Below are positions 27,568 through 36,706 of a stretch of DNA of 64,000 bases, piece by piece; the stretch's first letter is position 1; each line of letters begins with the position of its first letter. The DNA lies in contig NZ_JAJEJR010000002.1 in NCBI RefSeq assembly GCF_021390595.1, forward strand, positions 744,001-808,000, read 5' to 3'. Origin of the DNA: Paraburkholderia sp. HP33-1 (lineage in GTDB: Bacteria > Pseudomonadota > Gammaproteobacteria > Burkholderiales > Burkholderiaceae). The notes under the pieces were generated by a model. That model did not search any database. It was not told where the DNA came from and saw only the letters and a list, made by a program, of their open reading frames with translations. The translations under genes were made by a program, and so were the position numbers.

Positions 27568-28443
27568 TCAGAGCTTCTGGATCAACGCCATCGCGGCGGC
27601 CGGATTGCGCTCCTTGAAGCCGCTGATCACATACAGGTAGACGTCGCGCGCGGCGGCGTTCGCGGGCGGCTCCGCCCAGGTCTCGAGATCGTCCGGCGTG
27701 GTGCCGGCGGCGAGCTGACGCACGCGCTCGGCCCATGCGCCGAGCGCTTTCGTCGAATAGCCTTTGGCCTGGCTGTCGCTCGTGCCCATGATGCGCGCGT
27801 AGACGAACGGCGCGGTGATGTCGGCGATCTGCGGATACTCGCTGTCTGCCGCGAGCACGACCGCGACCTTGTGCTCACGCGCGAGCGCGATGAATTCCGG
27901 TGTCCTGAACGAGTCGTGACGAACCTCGACCGCATGCCGCAGCGCCTGTCCTTCGATGCTTGCGGGCAGCAGCTTCAGAAAGGCTTCGAAATCGTCGGGG
28001 TCGAACTTCTTGGTGGATGCGAACTGCCAGTTGATCGGCCCGAGCTTCTGTTTGAGCAGCAGCACGCCACTTGCGAAGAAGCGCTCGATCGTTTCGCCCG
28101 CTTCGGCGAGCACCTTGCGGTTCGTCGCGTAGCGCGGCGCTTTCAGCGAGAACACGAAATCTTCGGGCGTTTCCTGATACCACTTCTCGTAGCTGGCCGG
28201 TTTCTGCAAACCATAGAACGTGCCGTTGATTTCGATGGATGTCAGATGCCGGCTCGCGTATTCGAGCTCGCGGCTTTGCGTGAGGCTCTCCGGATAAAAC
28301 GGCCCGCGCCACGGCGCGTAGGTCCACCCGCCGATGCCGATGCGAATGCGTGCGGAAGATCTGGATTGGGACGGAACTTTCGTCGGCGCTTTCCTGGTGG
28401 CGCTGGGCGGGTTACTTTCCTTCGCGTTTCTCGCTACGGGCAC
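27568..28443 (-). CDS. DUF72 (YecE-like) family protein
   Basis: A 291-residue TIM-barrel-like protein of the DUF72 family. An unusual basic and Ser/Thr-rich N-terminus of about 30 residues precedes the family start IGIGGWTYAPWRGPFYP. Then come SIEINGTFYGLQKPASYEKW, FVFSLKAPRYATNRK, the LGPINWQFASTKKFDPDDFE block, and VEVRHDSF. Near the C-terminus the VYLYVISGFKERNPAAAMAL stretch replaces the usual NN-ending motif. No catalytic function is established for the family. It is 39 bases downstream of the TetR gene on the same strand. Confidence 0.88.
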   Translation of the reverse strand: MPVARNAKESNPPSATRKAPTKVPSQSRSSARIRIGIGGWTYAPWRGPFYPESLTQSRELEYASRHLTSIEINGTFYGLQKPASYEKWYQETPEDFVFSLKAPRYATNRKVLAEAGETIERFFASGVLLLKQKLGPINWQFASTKKFDPDDFEAFLKLLPASIEGQALRHAVEVRHDSFRTPEFIALAREHKVAVVLAADSEYPQIADITAPFVYARIMGTSDSQAKGYSTKALGAWAERVRQLAAGTTPDDLETWAEPPANAAARDVYLYVISGFKERNPAAAMALIQKL

Positions 28444-28482
28444 TTGGGCTCTCCTTCGGGCTGCGGCGGGAAAGCTCGTAGA

Positions 28483-29220
28483 TTAGTCGTTTTTCTCGCG
28501 GCGCGCGGCGTTGGCTTCGTCGAAACGACGGCTCGCTTCGGCCACTTCCACGCGAAAGCGCTGCAACGCACTCAGCGCTAGGTCAGGCGGCGTCAGCGCG
28601 ACCCACAGCACCTCGATCAGCTGATCAGCAGTCGCGTCGATATCGATCTGACGGTTGGTCAGCGTCGCGTCCCATAGCACGTGCTCCATCGGCCCGAACA
28701 CCATCGAGCGCAACAGGCGCAGCGGCACGTCGGCACGAACCTCGCCGCTTTGCTGGCCTTGCGCGAGCACGCGCATCAACGGCGCGGTGTAGCGGCGCTG
28801 CAGTTCGGTCAGCGCTTCGCCCAGTTCGTGATGCCGCGCGCGGCCTTCGGACAGCACGAGCGCGCACAGGTCGGTGCCGTTCACGAGCATCAGCCGCAGA
28901 TGCATGCGCACGATGAACGCAAACTGCTGGCGCACGTTACCGTCGCGCGGCAGGCCCGCTTCGATCGCGTCGATGATCTCGTCGTACCAATCGCCGATGA
29001 CACGCGCGCACAGCTCGCGCTTGCCGCGAAAATAGCTGAACACCGTCGCTTCGGAAATACCGAGGCGCTGCGCGATTTCCGCGGTCGTCGCGCGTTCGTA
29101 GCCCCTTTCGGAGAACACGTCCCGGCCCGCCTGAAGAATCTCCTTCACGCGCTGCTGCGACTTGCGCCCGGCCGGCTGGCGACGCGAGACAGGTAATCCG
29201 GCCTTCTCGGCAACCGTCAT
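28483..29220 (-). CDS. TetR-family regulator, likely repressor of the leucine-degradation genes
   Basis: A 245-residue TetR protein. The N-terminal helix-turn-helix is typical: ILQAGRDVFSERGYERATTA, then EIAQRLGISEATVFSYFRGK and RELCARVIGDWYDE. The ligand-binding helical domain follows. It is divergent from liuA, with 248 bases between the starts. A TTGACG-N4-CGTCAA palindrome lies in that gap, over the probable liuA promoter. In Burkholderiales the TetR regulator LiuQ has been proposed to control branched-chain amino-acid catabolism (comparative-genomics literature). This gene fits by position, but the name is an inference. Confidence 0.87.
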   Translation of the reverse strand: MTVAEKAGLPVSRRQPAGRKSQQRVKEILQAGRDVFSERGYERATTAEIAQRLGISEATVFSYFRGKRELCARVIGDWYDEIIDAIEAGLPRDGNVRQQFAFIVRMHLRLMLVNGTDLCALVLSEGRARHHELGEALTELQRRYTAPLMRVLAQGQQSGEVRADVPLRLLRSMVFGPMEHVLWDATLTNRQIDIDATADQLIEVLWVALTPPDLALSALQRFRVEVAEASRRFDEANAARREKND

Positions 29221-29367
29221 ATGAGTCAGATTCAGATTTTTGATGGGGGTTGAGGCTCAAGGTGGCGTTCGTGCGCCGCTCATATGCCCGATGAGCGCGA
29301 TCGTAGCACCGAATCAGCGGATTGGCGCGGCTCGGTGAAATTTCTGAGTAACACTCAAAAGTACCTA

Positions 29368-29383
29368 TTGACGGTTACGTCAA
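29368..29383. promoter_or_regulatory. TetR operator candidate overlapping the liuA promoter
   Basis: TTGACG (29368-29373) and CGTCAA (29378-29383) are a perfect inverted repeat with spacer GTTA. The left arm also matches a sigma-70 -35 hexamer (TTGACG), and 17 bases on lies TGAAAT (29391-29396) as a -10 candidate, which would start transcription about 65 bases upstream of liuA. Binding here would block the promoter. Confidence 0.6.
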
Positions 29384-29468
29384 TCTGGCGTGAAATGCGC
29401 CATGACATGTTTTCGCGCGCCGCTTCGCGTTCCATGAACGGCCGCCCACGAACTCAGGAGACACCGCA

Positions 29469-30650
29469 ATGCCCAATCTGCCCGGTTTGCAGTTCCCGCT
29501 CGGCGAAGAAATCGAAATGCTGCGCGACAGCATTGCATCGTTCGCCGCCAAAGAAATCGCGCCGCGCGCGGGGGAAATCGATCGCACCGATCAGTTTCCG
29601 ATGGACCTATGGCGCAAGTTCGGCGATCTCGGCGTGCTCGGGATGACGGTCTCCGAAGAGTACGGCGGCGCCAACATGGGCTACACAGCGCACATGGTCG
29701 CGATGGAGGAAATCTCGCGCGCGTCGGCATCGGTGGGCCTTTCGTATGGCGCGCATTCGAACCTGTGCGTGAACCAGATTCATCGCAATGGCACCGACGC
29801 GCAGAAGCGCAAGTATCTGCCGAAGCTCGTCTCGGGCGAGCACGTCGGTGCGCTGGCGATGAGCGAGCCGAACGCGGGCTCGGACGTGGTCAGCATGAAG
29901 CTGCGCGCCGAGAAGAAGGGCGACCGCTACGTGCTCAACGGCACCAAGATGTGGATCACCAACGGCCCCGATTGCGACACGCTCGTCGTCTATGCGAAGA
30001 CCGATCCCGAGGCGAATTCGCGTGGCATTACGGCGTTCATCGTCGAGAAGGGCATGAAGGGTTTCTCGGTCGCGCAGAAGCTCGACAAGCTCGGCATGCG
30101 CGGCTCGCACACCGGCGAACTCGTGTTTCAGGACGTCGAAGTGCCGGAGGAAAACATCCTCGGCCAGTTGAACGGCGGCGTCAAAGTGCTGATGAGCGGT
30201 CTCGATTACGAGCGCGCGGTGCTCGCGGGCGGTCCGACCGGCATCATGGTCGCGGTGATGGACGCGGTCGTGCCGTATATCCACGACCGCAAGCAGTTCG
30301 GCCAGTCGATCGGTGAGTTCCAGCTGATCCAGGGCAAGGTCGCCGATCTGTACACGACCTTGCAGGCATGCCGCGCGTATCTGTACGCGGTCGGCCGCCA
30401 GCTCGACACGCTCGGCAACGACCACGTGCGCCAGGTGCGCAAGGACTGCGCGGGTGTGATTCTGTACACGGCCGAAAAGGCGACGTGGATGGCCGGCGAG
30501 GCGATCCAGATTCTCGGCGGCAATGGCTATATCAACGAGTATCCGGTCGGGCGTCTGTGGCGCGATGCGAAGCTTTACGAAATCGGCGCGGGCACGAGCG
30601 AGATTCGCCGCATGCTGATCGGCCGGGAGCTGTTTGCCGAAACGCTGTGA
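29469..30650 (+). CDS. liuA: Isovaleryl-CoA dehydrogenase
   Basis: A 393-residue acyl-CoA dehydrogenase starting [20 protein letters not shown], with AGGAG upstream of the ATG. It carries the family stretches [19 protein letters not shown], the flavin-loop [18 protein letters not shown] and [17 protein letters not shown]. The end [20 protein letters not shown] then [19 protein letters not shown] matches the isovaleryl-CoA dehydrogenases; the catalytic glutamate is in the [15 protein letters not shown] loop (here [12 protein letters not shown]). It oxidises isovaleryl-CoA to 3-methylcrotonyl-CoA in leucine catabolism. It is the first gene of an operon with the two methylcrotonyl-CoA carboxylase subunits and a hydratase, which fixes the substrate assignment. 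Confidence 0.95.
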   Translation: MPNLPGLQFPLGEEIEMLRDSIASFAAKEIAPRAGEIDRTDQFPMDLWRKFGDLGVLGMTVSEEYGGANMGYTAHMVAMEEISRASASVGLSYGAHSNLCVNQIHRNGTDAQKRKYLPKLVSGEHVGALAMSEPNAGSDVVSMKLRAEKKGDRYVLNGTKMWITNGPDCDTLVVYAKTDPEANSRGITAFIVEKGMKGFSVAQKLDKLGMRGSHTGELVFQDVEVPEENILGQLNGGVKVLMSGLDYERAVLAGGPTGIMVAVMDAVVPYIHDRKQFGQSIGEFQLIQGKVADLYTTLQACRAYLYAVGRQLDTLGNDHVRQVRKDCAGVILYTAEKATWMAGEAIQILGGNGYINEYPVGRLWRDAKLYEIGAGTSEIRRMLIGRELFAETL

Positions 30651-30702
30651 CGCAAGCGAGCGTGAGCCCTATCAATCGGCGGCACTTTGGAGAAGCGACG
30701 TC

Positions 30703-32310
30703 ATGCCGATCATCGAATCAAAACTGAACCCGCGCTCGGACGATTTCCGTGCGAACGTTGCGGCGCTCGAAGCGCTCGTCGCTGATCTGCGCGCGAAGAT
30801 CGAGCAGCTCGCGCAAGGCGGCGGCCAGGCCGCGCGCGACAAGCACACGAGCCGCGGCAAACTGCTGCCGCGCGAGCGGATCGCGTATCTGCTCGATCCG
30901 GGCACGCCGTTTCTCGAACTGTCGCAGCTCGCCGCGTACGGCATGTATAACGACGACGCGCCTGGCGCCGGCGTGATCACCGGTATCGGCCGCATCGCGG
31001 GGCAGGAGTGCGTGATCGTCTGCAACGACGCGACGGTCAAAGGCGGCACCTACTATCCGGTCACCGTGAAGAAGCATGTGCGCGCGCAGGAAATCGCCAG
31101 CGAAAACCGCTTGCCGTGCGTGTACCTCGTCGACTCGGGCGGCGCGAATCTGCCGAATCAGGACGAGGTGTTTCCCGATCGCGATCACTTCGGCCGCATC
31201 TTCTACAACCAGGCGAATCTGTCGGCGGCAGGCATTCCGCAGATCGCGGTCGTAATGGGTTCGTGCACCGCGGGCGGCGCGTATGTGCCGGCGATGAGCG
31301 ACGAGTCGATCATCGTGAAGAACCAGGGGACGATTTTTCTCGGCGGTCCGCCGCTCGTCAAAGCCGCGACCGGTGAAGTGGTCAGCGCCGAAGACCTCGG
31401 CGGCGGCGACGTGCATACGCGTCTGTCGGGTGTCGTCGATCATCTCGCGCAGAACGATGCGCATGCGCTCGGGATCGCGCGCAGCATCGTCGGCAATCTG
31501 AATCGCGTGAAGCCGGTGCCGCTCGTGTTGCAGGAGCCGAAGCCGCCGCGCTACGACACACAGAGCATCTACGGGGTGATTCCGGTCGACACGCGCAAGC
31601 CTTTCGATATCCGCGAGGTGATCGCGCGCATCGTCGACGATTCCGCGTTTGATGAATTCAAGGCGCGCTACGGCACGACGCTCGTGTGTGGCTTCGCGCA
31701 TATCTGGGGGCACCCGGTCGGCATCGTCGCGAACAACGGTATTCTGTTTTCGGAGTCGGCGCTCAAGGGCACGCACTTCATCGAGCTGTGTTGCCAGCGC
31801 AAGATTCCGCTCGTGTTTCTGCAGAACATCACCGGCTTCATGGTCGGCCGCAAGTATGAAAACGAAGGCATCGCGCGCAACGGCGCGAAGATGGTGACGG
31901 CCGTTGCGACCGCGAAGGTGCCGAAGTTCACGGTAATCATCGGCGGCTCGTTCGGCGCGGGCAACTACGGCATGTGCGGCCGCGCGTATTCGCCTCGCTT
32001 CCTGTGGATGTGGCCGAACGCGCGCATCTCGGTGATGGGCGGCGAGCAGGCGGCATCGGTGCTCGCCACTGTCAGGCGCGACGGTATCGAAGCGAAGGGC
32101 GGCAACTGGAGCGCGGAGGAAGAAGAGGCGTTCAAGCAGCCGATTCGTGACCAATACGAGCAACAGGGCCATCCGTACTACGCGAGCGCGCGTCTGTGGG
32201 ACGATGGCGTGATCGACCCCGCGCAAACCCGTGACGTGCTCGGTCTCGGCCTGTCGGCAGCAATGAATGCGCCGATCGAAGACACGCGCTTCGGCGTGTT
32301 CAGAATGTGA
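30703..32310 (+). CDS. liuB: Methylcrotonyl-CoA carboxylase, beta (carboxyltransferase) subunit
   Basis: A 535-residue carboxyltransferase beginning [20 protein letters not shown]. Typical for MccB are [20 protein letters not shown], the [20 protein letters not shown] block, [39 protein letters not shown], and the second-half [18 protein letters not shown] and [16 protein letters not shown]. It moves carboxyl from biotin on LiuD to 3-methylcrotonyl-CoA. The start is ATG 30703, 52 bases after liuA; an upstream in-frame ATG would overlap liuA's end and lacks a ribosome-binding site. Co-expressed with liuA, liuC and liuD. Confidence 0.96.
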   Translation: MPIIESKLNPRSDDFRANVAALEALVADLRAKIEQLAQGGGQAARDKHTSRGKLLPRERIAYLLDPGTPFLELSQLAAYGMYNDDAPGAGVITGIGRIAGQECVIVCNDATVKGGTYYPVTVKKHVRAQEIASENRLPCVYLVDSGGANLPNQDEVFPDRDHFGRIFYNQANLSAAGIPQIAVVMGSCTAGGAYVPAMSDESIIVKNQGTIFLGGPPLVKAATGEVVSAEDLGGGDVHTRLSGVVDHLAQNDAHALGIARSIVGNLNRVKPVPLVLQEPKPPRYDTQSIYGVIPVDTRKPFDIREVIARIVDDSAFDEFKARYGTTLVCGFAHIWGHPVGIVANNGILFSESALKGTHFIELCCQRKIPLVFLQNITGFMVGRKYENEGIARNGAKMVTAVATAKVPKFTVIIGGSFGAGNYGMCGRAYSPRFLWMWPNARISVMGGEQAASVLATVRRDGIEAKGGNWSAEEEEAFKQPIRDQYEQQGHPYYASARLWDDGVIDPAQTRDVLGLGLSAAMNAPIEDTRFGVFRM

Positions 32311-32359
32311 TGGCGCACGGCGTCACGAGGCGACCACGCAAGGAAAAGGAGTGCTGGGC

Positions 32360-33145
32360 ATGCAATACGAAACGCTGAAGGTCGAAGTTGCCGGCCCGAT
32401 CGCGACGGTCACACTGAATCGTCCGGAGGTGCGCAACGCGTTCAACGAAACGATGATCGCCGAGCTGACTGCCGCATTCACCGCGCTGGACACGCGCGAC
32501 GACGTGCGCGCGGTCGTGCTCGCTGCGAACGGCAAGGCGTTCTGCGCGGGCGCCGACCTGAACTGGATGAAGAAAATGGCCGGCTACTCGGACGACGAGA
32601 ACCGCGCCGATGCAATGCGGCTCGCAGGCATGCTGTCGGCGGTGTATCGCTGCAACAAGCCGGTGATTGCGCGCGTGAACGGCGACGCGTACGCGGGCGG
32701 CATGGGCCTGATTGCCGCTTGCGACATCGTCGTTGCGGTCGAAAGCGCGCACTTCTGCCTGTCGGAAGCACGCCTCGGGCTGATTCCCGCGACGATCGCG
32801 CCTTACGTGATTCGCGCGCTCGGCGAGCAGGCGTCGCGGCGCTACTTCGTCACCGCCGAGGCGTTCGACTGCGCGAGCGCATTGCGTCTCGGATTGGTCA
32901 GCGAAGCGGTGAGCGCGGAGCAACTCGATGCAACGGTCGCGCAACTCGCGCAGACCTTGTGCGCGAACGGCCCGCAGGCGGTGCGCGCCTGCAAGCGGCT
33001 CGTGCAGGACATCGCGGGCCGCGAGCTGAGCGACGCGCTGATCGAGGACACGGCCGAACGTATTGCGAAAACGCGGGCCGGTGCCGAAGGCCGCGAAGGC
33101 GTCGCGTCGTTCCTCGAAAAACGCACGCCGGGCTGGCGCAACTGA
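32360..33145 (+). CDS. liuC: Methylglutaconyl-CoA hydratase (enoyl-CoA hydratase family)
   Basis: A 261-residue crotonase-fold protein starting MQYETLKVEVAGPIATVTLN. The oxyanion-hole elements are NGKAFCAGADLNWMKKMA and NGDAYAGGMGLIAACDIV, and the active-site glutamate region is SEARLGLIPATIAPYVI. The family alone does not fix the substrate, but placement between the two carboxylase subunits of the leucine pathway indicates conversion of 3-methylglutaconyl-CoA to HMG-CoA. The start is ATG 32360, with AAGGAG about 10 bases upstream; a GTG at 32351 is too close to that site. The gap to liuB is 49 bases. Confidence 0.93.
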   Translation: MQYETLKVEVAGPIATVTLNRPEVRNAFNETMIAELTAAFTALDTRDDVRAVVLAANGKAFCAGADLNWMKKMAGYSDDENRADAMRLAGMLSAVYRCNKPVIARVNGDAYAGGMGLIAACDIVVAVESAHFCLSEARLGLIPATIAPYVIRALGEQASRRYFVTAEAFDCASALRLGLVSEAVSAEQLDATVAQLAQTLCANGPQAVRACKRLVQDIAGRELSDALIEDTAERIAKTRAGAEGREGVASFLEKRTPGWRN

Positions 33146-33197
33146 CATGCCCCGCTAACAACCATCGCCCCGTAGCGCCTATTTCATCGAGACACTC

Positions 33198-35267
33198 ATG
33201 TTCAACAAGATCCTGATCGCTAACCGGGGTGAGATTGCGTGCCGCGTCGCCGCGACTTGCAAGCGGCTCGGCATCGCGAGCGTGGCCGTCTATTCCGACG
33301 CGGATGCCAACGCCAAACACGTTGCTGCCTGCGACGAAGCGGTTCATATCGGCGGCTCGGCGGCGACGCAAAGCTATCTGCGCATCGAGCGCATCATCGA
33401 AGCCGCGCGCGCGGCTGGCGCGCAGGCCGTGCATCCGGGCTACGGTTTTCTTTCGGAAAACGAAGATTTCGCGGATGCGTGCGAGGCGGCCGGCATCGTC
33501 TTTATCGGACCGCCGGTCGAGGCGATCGCCGCGATGGGCTCGAAGGCCGCAGCGAAAGCGCTGATGCACGCAGCCGCGGTGCCGCTCGTGCCCGGCTATC
33601 ACGGCGACGACCAGGACCCGCAGCTGTTGCAGCGCGAGGCGGATGCGATCGGCTATCCGGTGTTGCTGAAGGCGAGCGCGGGCGGGGGCGGCAAGGGCAT
33701 GCGCGTGGTCGAGCGTAGCGGGGACTTCGCGGCCGCGCTGCTGTCGTGCAAGCGCGAGGCGGCGAGCAGCTTCGGCAACGATCGCGTGCTGATCGAGAAA
33801 TATCTGACGCGGCCGCGTCACGTCGAAGTCCAGGTGTTTGCCGATCGGCACGGCGGCGCGGTCTATCTGTTCGACCGCGACTGCTCGGTGCAGCGGCGTC
33901 ATCAGAAGGTGCTCGAGGAAGCGCCGGCGCCGGGGCTGTCCGCGGAGGTCAAGCGCGCGATGGGCGAAGCGGCCGTGGCCGCCGCGCGCGCGGTCAACTA
34001 TGTCGGCGCGGGCACGGTCGAGTTCATCATGACACCGGGCGGCGAGTTCTATTTCATGGAAATGAACACACGGCTGCAGGTCGAGCATCCCGTCACCGAG
34101 ATGGTGACGGGACAGGACCTCGTCGAATGGCAGTTGCGCGTCGCCGCGGGCGAGGCGCTGCCGCTCACGCAGCAGCATCTGAAGCTCGACGGCCATGCGA
34201 TCGAGGCGCGCATCTACGCCGAGCATCCGGCGCGCGGTTTCCTGCCGTCCACGGGTACGCTCAAGTACCTGCGCATGCCCGAAGGCGTCGAGTTCGCGAT
34301 CGACGCGGCCGGACTCGGCGAGCCGGGCCGCAAGGCTCCTGTGCGCATCGACAGCGGCGTGCGTGAGGGCGACACGATCACGCCGTTCTACGATCCGATG
34401 ATCGCCAAGTTGATCGTCCACGGTGCAACGCGCGAGGAGGCGTTGGCGCGCCTCACGCGTGCGCTGCATGCGTGCGAAGTCGTCGGGCCGCATACGAACG
34501 TCGAGTTTCTGCGGCGCATCGTCGCGAGCGAACCGTTCGCGAGCGGCGATCTCGACACGGGCTTGATCGAGCGTCATCACGACGCACTGTTCGCGCCGGC
34601 GAAGAAACCGTTCAAGGAAGCGCTGGCGCTCGCGTGCGCCGCACTGCTGACGCGTGAGGGCGGTACCGCGCACGGCGCGTCGCCGTGGGATGCGCTGTCG
34701 CACTGGCGGCTCAATAGCGGTTACACGCAAACGCTCGGCTGGCGCATGATCGACGACGGTGCCAACGAGGGCAGCGAGGCCCCGTTCACGGTCGTGTTCG
34801 CGCGCAACGGTGAAACGCAAGCGCTCGTGCAGACACTCGAGCACGACGGCGTGCGCGAGGACTTCACATGGTCGGTCGGCGCAGGCGACCACGCATGGCG
34901 CGCCACGATCGGCGATGCGCGCGCGACGGGACGCGTGTTCGTCGACGGCGACAGGTTCCACGTGTTCTGCCTCGGCGAGACGCTTGCATTCGAATGGCAG
35001 AACCTGCTCGCGCATGCCGCAGACGCCGAGCATGGCGAAGGCCGTTTGACCGCGCCGATGCCAGGCAAGGTGATCGCGGTGCTGGTCGAGCCGGGCACGG
35101 TGGTCGAGAAGGGCGCGCCGCTGATCGTGATGGAAGCGATGAAGATGGAGCATACGATCGGCGCGCCGGCGGCCGGTACGATCGCCGAGGTGCTGTATGC
35201 GGTCGGCGATCAGGTCGCCGACGGCGCGCAGTTGCTGGTGCTGGACGTGCAGCAGGCGAGTCAGTAA
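33198..35267 (+). CDS. liuD: Methylcrotonyl-CoA carboxylase, alpha (biotin carboxylase) subunit
   Basis: A 689-residue biotin-dependent subunit. The N-terminal biotin carboxylase domain starts MFNKILIANRGEIACRVAAT and has the ATP-grasp loop KASAGGGGKGMRVV and the catalytic EMNTRLQVEHPVTEMVTG. A BT/linker region follows, then the C-terminal biotinyl domain with EAMKMEHTIGAP, where K649 carries biotin. With LiuB it forms the 3-methylcrotonyl-CoA carboxylase complex. It starts 52 bases after liuC on the same strand and is the last gene of the operon here. The expected HMG-CoA lyase gene (liuE) does not follow it. Confidence 0.96.
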   Translation: MFNKILIANRGEIACRVAATCKRLGIASVAVYSDADANAKHVAACDEAVHIGGSAATQSYLRIERIIEAARAAGAQAVHPGYGFLSENEDFADACEAAGIVFIGPPVEAIAAMGSKAAAKALMHAAAVPLVPGYHGDDQDPQLLQREADAIGYPVLLKASAGGGGKGMRVVERSGDFAAALLSCKREAASSFGNDRVLIEKYLTRPRHVEVQVFADRHGGAVYLFDRDCSVQRRHQKVLEEAPAPGLSAEVKRAMGEAAVAAARAVNYVGAGTVEFIMTPGGEFYFMEMNTRLQVEHPVTEMVTGQDLVEWQLRVAAGEALPLTQQHLKLDGHAIEARIYAEHPARGFLPSTGTLKYLRMPEGVEFAIDAAGLGEPGRKAPVRIDSGVREGDTITPFYDPMIAKLIVHGATREEALARLTRALHACEVVGPHTNVEFLRRIVASEPFASGDLDTGLIERHHDALFAPAKKPFKEALALACAALLTREGGTAHGASPWDALSHWRLNSGYTQTLGWRMIDDGANEGSEAPFTVVFARNGETQALVQTLEHDGVREDFTWSVGAGDHAWRATIGDARATGRVFVDGDRFHVFCLGETLAFEWQNLLAHAADAEHGEGRLTAPMPGKVIAVLVEPGTVVEKGAPLIVMEAMKMEHTIGAPAAGTIAEVLYAVGDQVADGAQLLVLDVQQASQ

Positions 35268-35280
35268 GCGAGGGTACCGA

Positions 35281-36072
35281 TCAGCCGAGCCGCGCGTAGC
35301 CCGCGGCGCGCGCCTGGCTTTCGAGCTCGCGGATGCGCGCGTAGTCGGTGAGCGGGAGCGTTGAAAAGCCCCTTAAGCGCAGGCGTTTTGCGCGCTCGGG
35401 GCGGACGGTGAGTGTCTCGTTCAGCGCGTTGCGCAACGCGGCGATCGTGGTCCGCGGCACATTGGCCGCGGCGATCAGCGGCAAGCCCGGCGATGCGGCG
35501 GTCATGCCGATCGCGCGCACGCGCCGCGCCAGTTCGGGCAGCACGTCGCCAACGAAGGCGAAGGTCACGCAGTCGATCGCGGCGACGTCCGCGCGATTAT
35601 CGGCGACCGCGCGCAGCGAGTCGAGATGCGAGCCCGTGCGCAGCACCGCGCCGAAGAACATGCCGGCGTGCGCGAGCGGCGCGACCGCGTGCCGAAACGC
35701 GTTCATGCCGCTGTTCGAATCGTCCTGGTTGTAGGCGGCGCGCGTGCCGCGGCACGAGGCGAGCGTGTCGAAGCGCGCGTCGGCGCGCGTGACCAGTACG
35801 CTCGAGTAATGTGCGCCGTCGCAACCGGGCGCATCGAAGCAGGGTGTCGCGATCAACTGGACCTGCTCGTGCAGGCCATGCATCAGCGGATAACCGCAGG
35901 TCTGCGAAATCAGCAGATTCGGGCGCCGCCAGAAACCGTGCAGTTCCTCGTCGGGTTCGACGATGCGGCAGGCGGGCTTGACCCGGCGCAGCACGTCGTC
36001 GAGCCAACCGCGCCATTCGAGGCCGAGTGCGGGTGTTACGTTGTACATCGGCAGGGCGGCGATCCAGCTCAT
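35281..36072 (-). CDS. PhnD-like phosphonate/phosphite-type substrate-binding protein
   Basis: A 263-residue periplasmic-binding-fold protein starting MSWIAALPMYNVTPALGLEW. The PhnD-type landmarks are NLLISQTCGYPLMHGLHEQV, the YSSVLVTRADARFDTLASCR loop, AAYNQDDSNSGMNAFRHAVA, TGSHLDSLRAVADNRADVAA and IDCVTFAF. No signal peptide is visible and no ABC permease or ATPase is adjacent, which is unusual for a transporter receptor; it might act as a cytoplasmic sensor or work with distant partners. It is convergent with liuD (13-base gap) and follows a DUF1488 gene on the same strand by 19 bases. The ligand is unknown. Confidence 0.82.
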   Translation of the reverse strand: MSWIAALPMYNVTPALGLEWRGWLDDVLRRVKPACRIVEPDEELHGFWRRPNLLISQTCGYPLMHGLHEQVQLIATPCFDAPGCDGAHYSSVLVTRADARFDTLASCRGTRAAYNQDDSNSGMNAFRHAVAPLAHAGMFFGAVLRTGSHLDSLRAVADNRADVAAIDCVTFAFVGDVLPELARRVRAIGMTAASPGLPLIAAANVPRTTIAALRNALNETLTVRPERAKRLRLRGFSTLPLTDYARIRELESQARAAGYARLG

Positions 36073-36091
36073 GAAGGCGTCTCTCGTACGC

Positions 36092-36370
36092 CTAATGTCT
36101 GACCAATTTGAATTCGTCGAGACCAAGCCGCACCGATTCGCTCGGCGTGAACTGCCAACGCTGAGCGGCAACGGAGAGGATCTCGTCCTGCGCATCCTCG
36201 AACGCGACCAGCAGGTCCTGCTTGCGACGGCTCGCGGCGCCGCAGAACTCCACCAGCGCGTCGGCGCTGACTTCAAAAATCTGTGCGCGATCGTCGCAGC
36301 ACACGCGGAACGCGACCGTCGCGCATTCCGTCACACAGGGCCGGAACCCTTCATCGACATAGACCGACAT
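36092..36370 (-). CDS. DUF1488-like small protein
   Basis: A 92-residue protein starting MSVYVDEGFRPCVTECATVA. The pattern of a VAFRVCCDDRAQIFEVSADA strand block followed by LVEFCGAASRRKQDLLVAFE and an ILSVAAQRW end fits the DUF1488 family as I remember it. The role of the family is unknown. The start chosen is the ATG at 36368-36370; an upstream in-frame start at 36409 would add 13 basic residues. It precedes the PhnD-like gene by 19 bases on the same strand, so the two are probably one transcript. Confidence 0.65.
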   Translation of the reverse strand: MSVYVDEGFRPCVTECATVAFRVCCDDRAQIFEVSADALVEFCGAASRRKQDLLVAFEDAQDEILSVAAQRWQFTPSESVRLGLDEFKLVRH

Positions 36371-36706
36371 GGCGAACTCCTTCGGACGCCTGAATCGACA
36401 GGATGACAAACCGCGCCTGCCAGGTATGTGGGAGAACCGGCATTGACGGCCAAATGCCCGGTGCCGCGGCGCAAACCGTGGCGGGCGCTGTTTAGAAAGC
36501 GCTTAAATCCGGTGGTATCGACGCGCAAACTGCTCGTACGTCGTTCCCGCGCCTTTGCCGATTCGTGTGTTTGCCTTCATCGCACCCGTCTCGGACTGTG
36601 TTCAGGATTTTCCCACCAAGTTCGGCGACCATGCACGGGCTCGCCGCGCCTGGTCCGTTTGCGTTGGCGATCCTGCTGCCGATCGGCGCAAGTCTCCACT
36701 TTACGA
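36371..36706. other. Intergenic region downstream of the antiporter gene, no gene seen
   Basis: About 336 bases between the end of the antiporter gene and the start of the DUF1488 gene, all on one strand. It should hold the DUF1488 promoter. No T-tract hairpin or meaningful frame was found. Confidence 0.45.

Noticed and set aside
30718..32226. A 502-codon open frame antisense to liuB
   Set aside because: Shadow of a conserved carboxyltransferase gene, with no start signal.
32898..35153. A 751-codon open frame antisense to liuD and liuC
   Set aside because: It mirrors two well-conserved genes, is rich in Arg, His and Ala, and has no motif. It is a GC-rich shadow.
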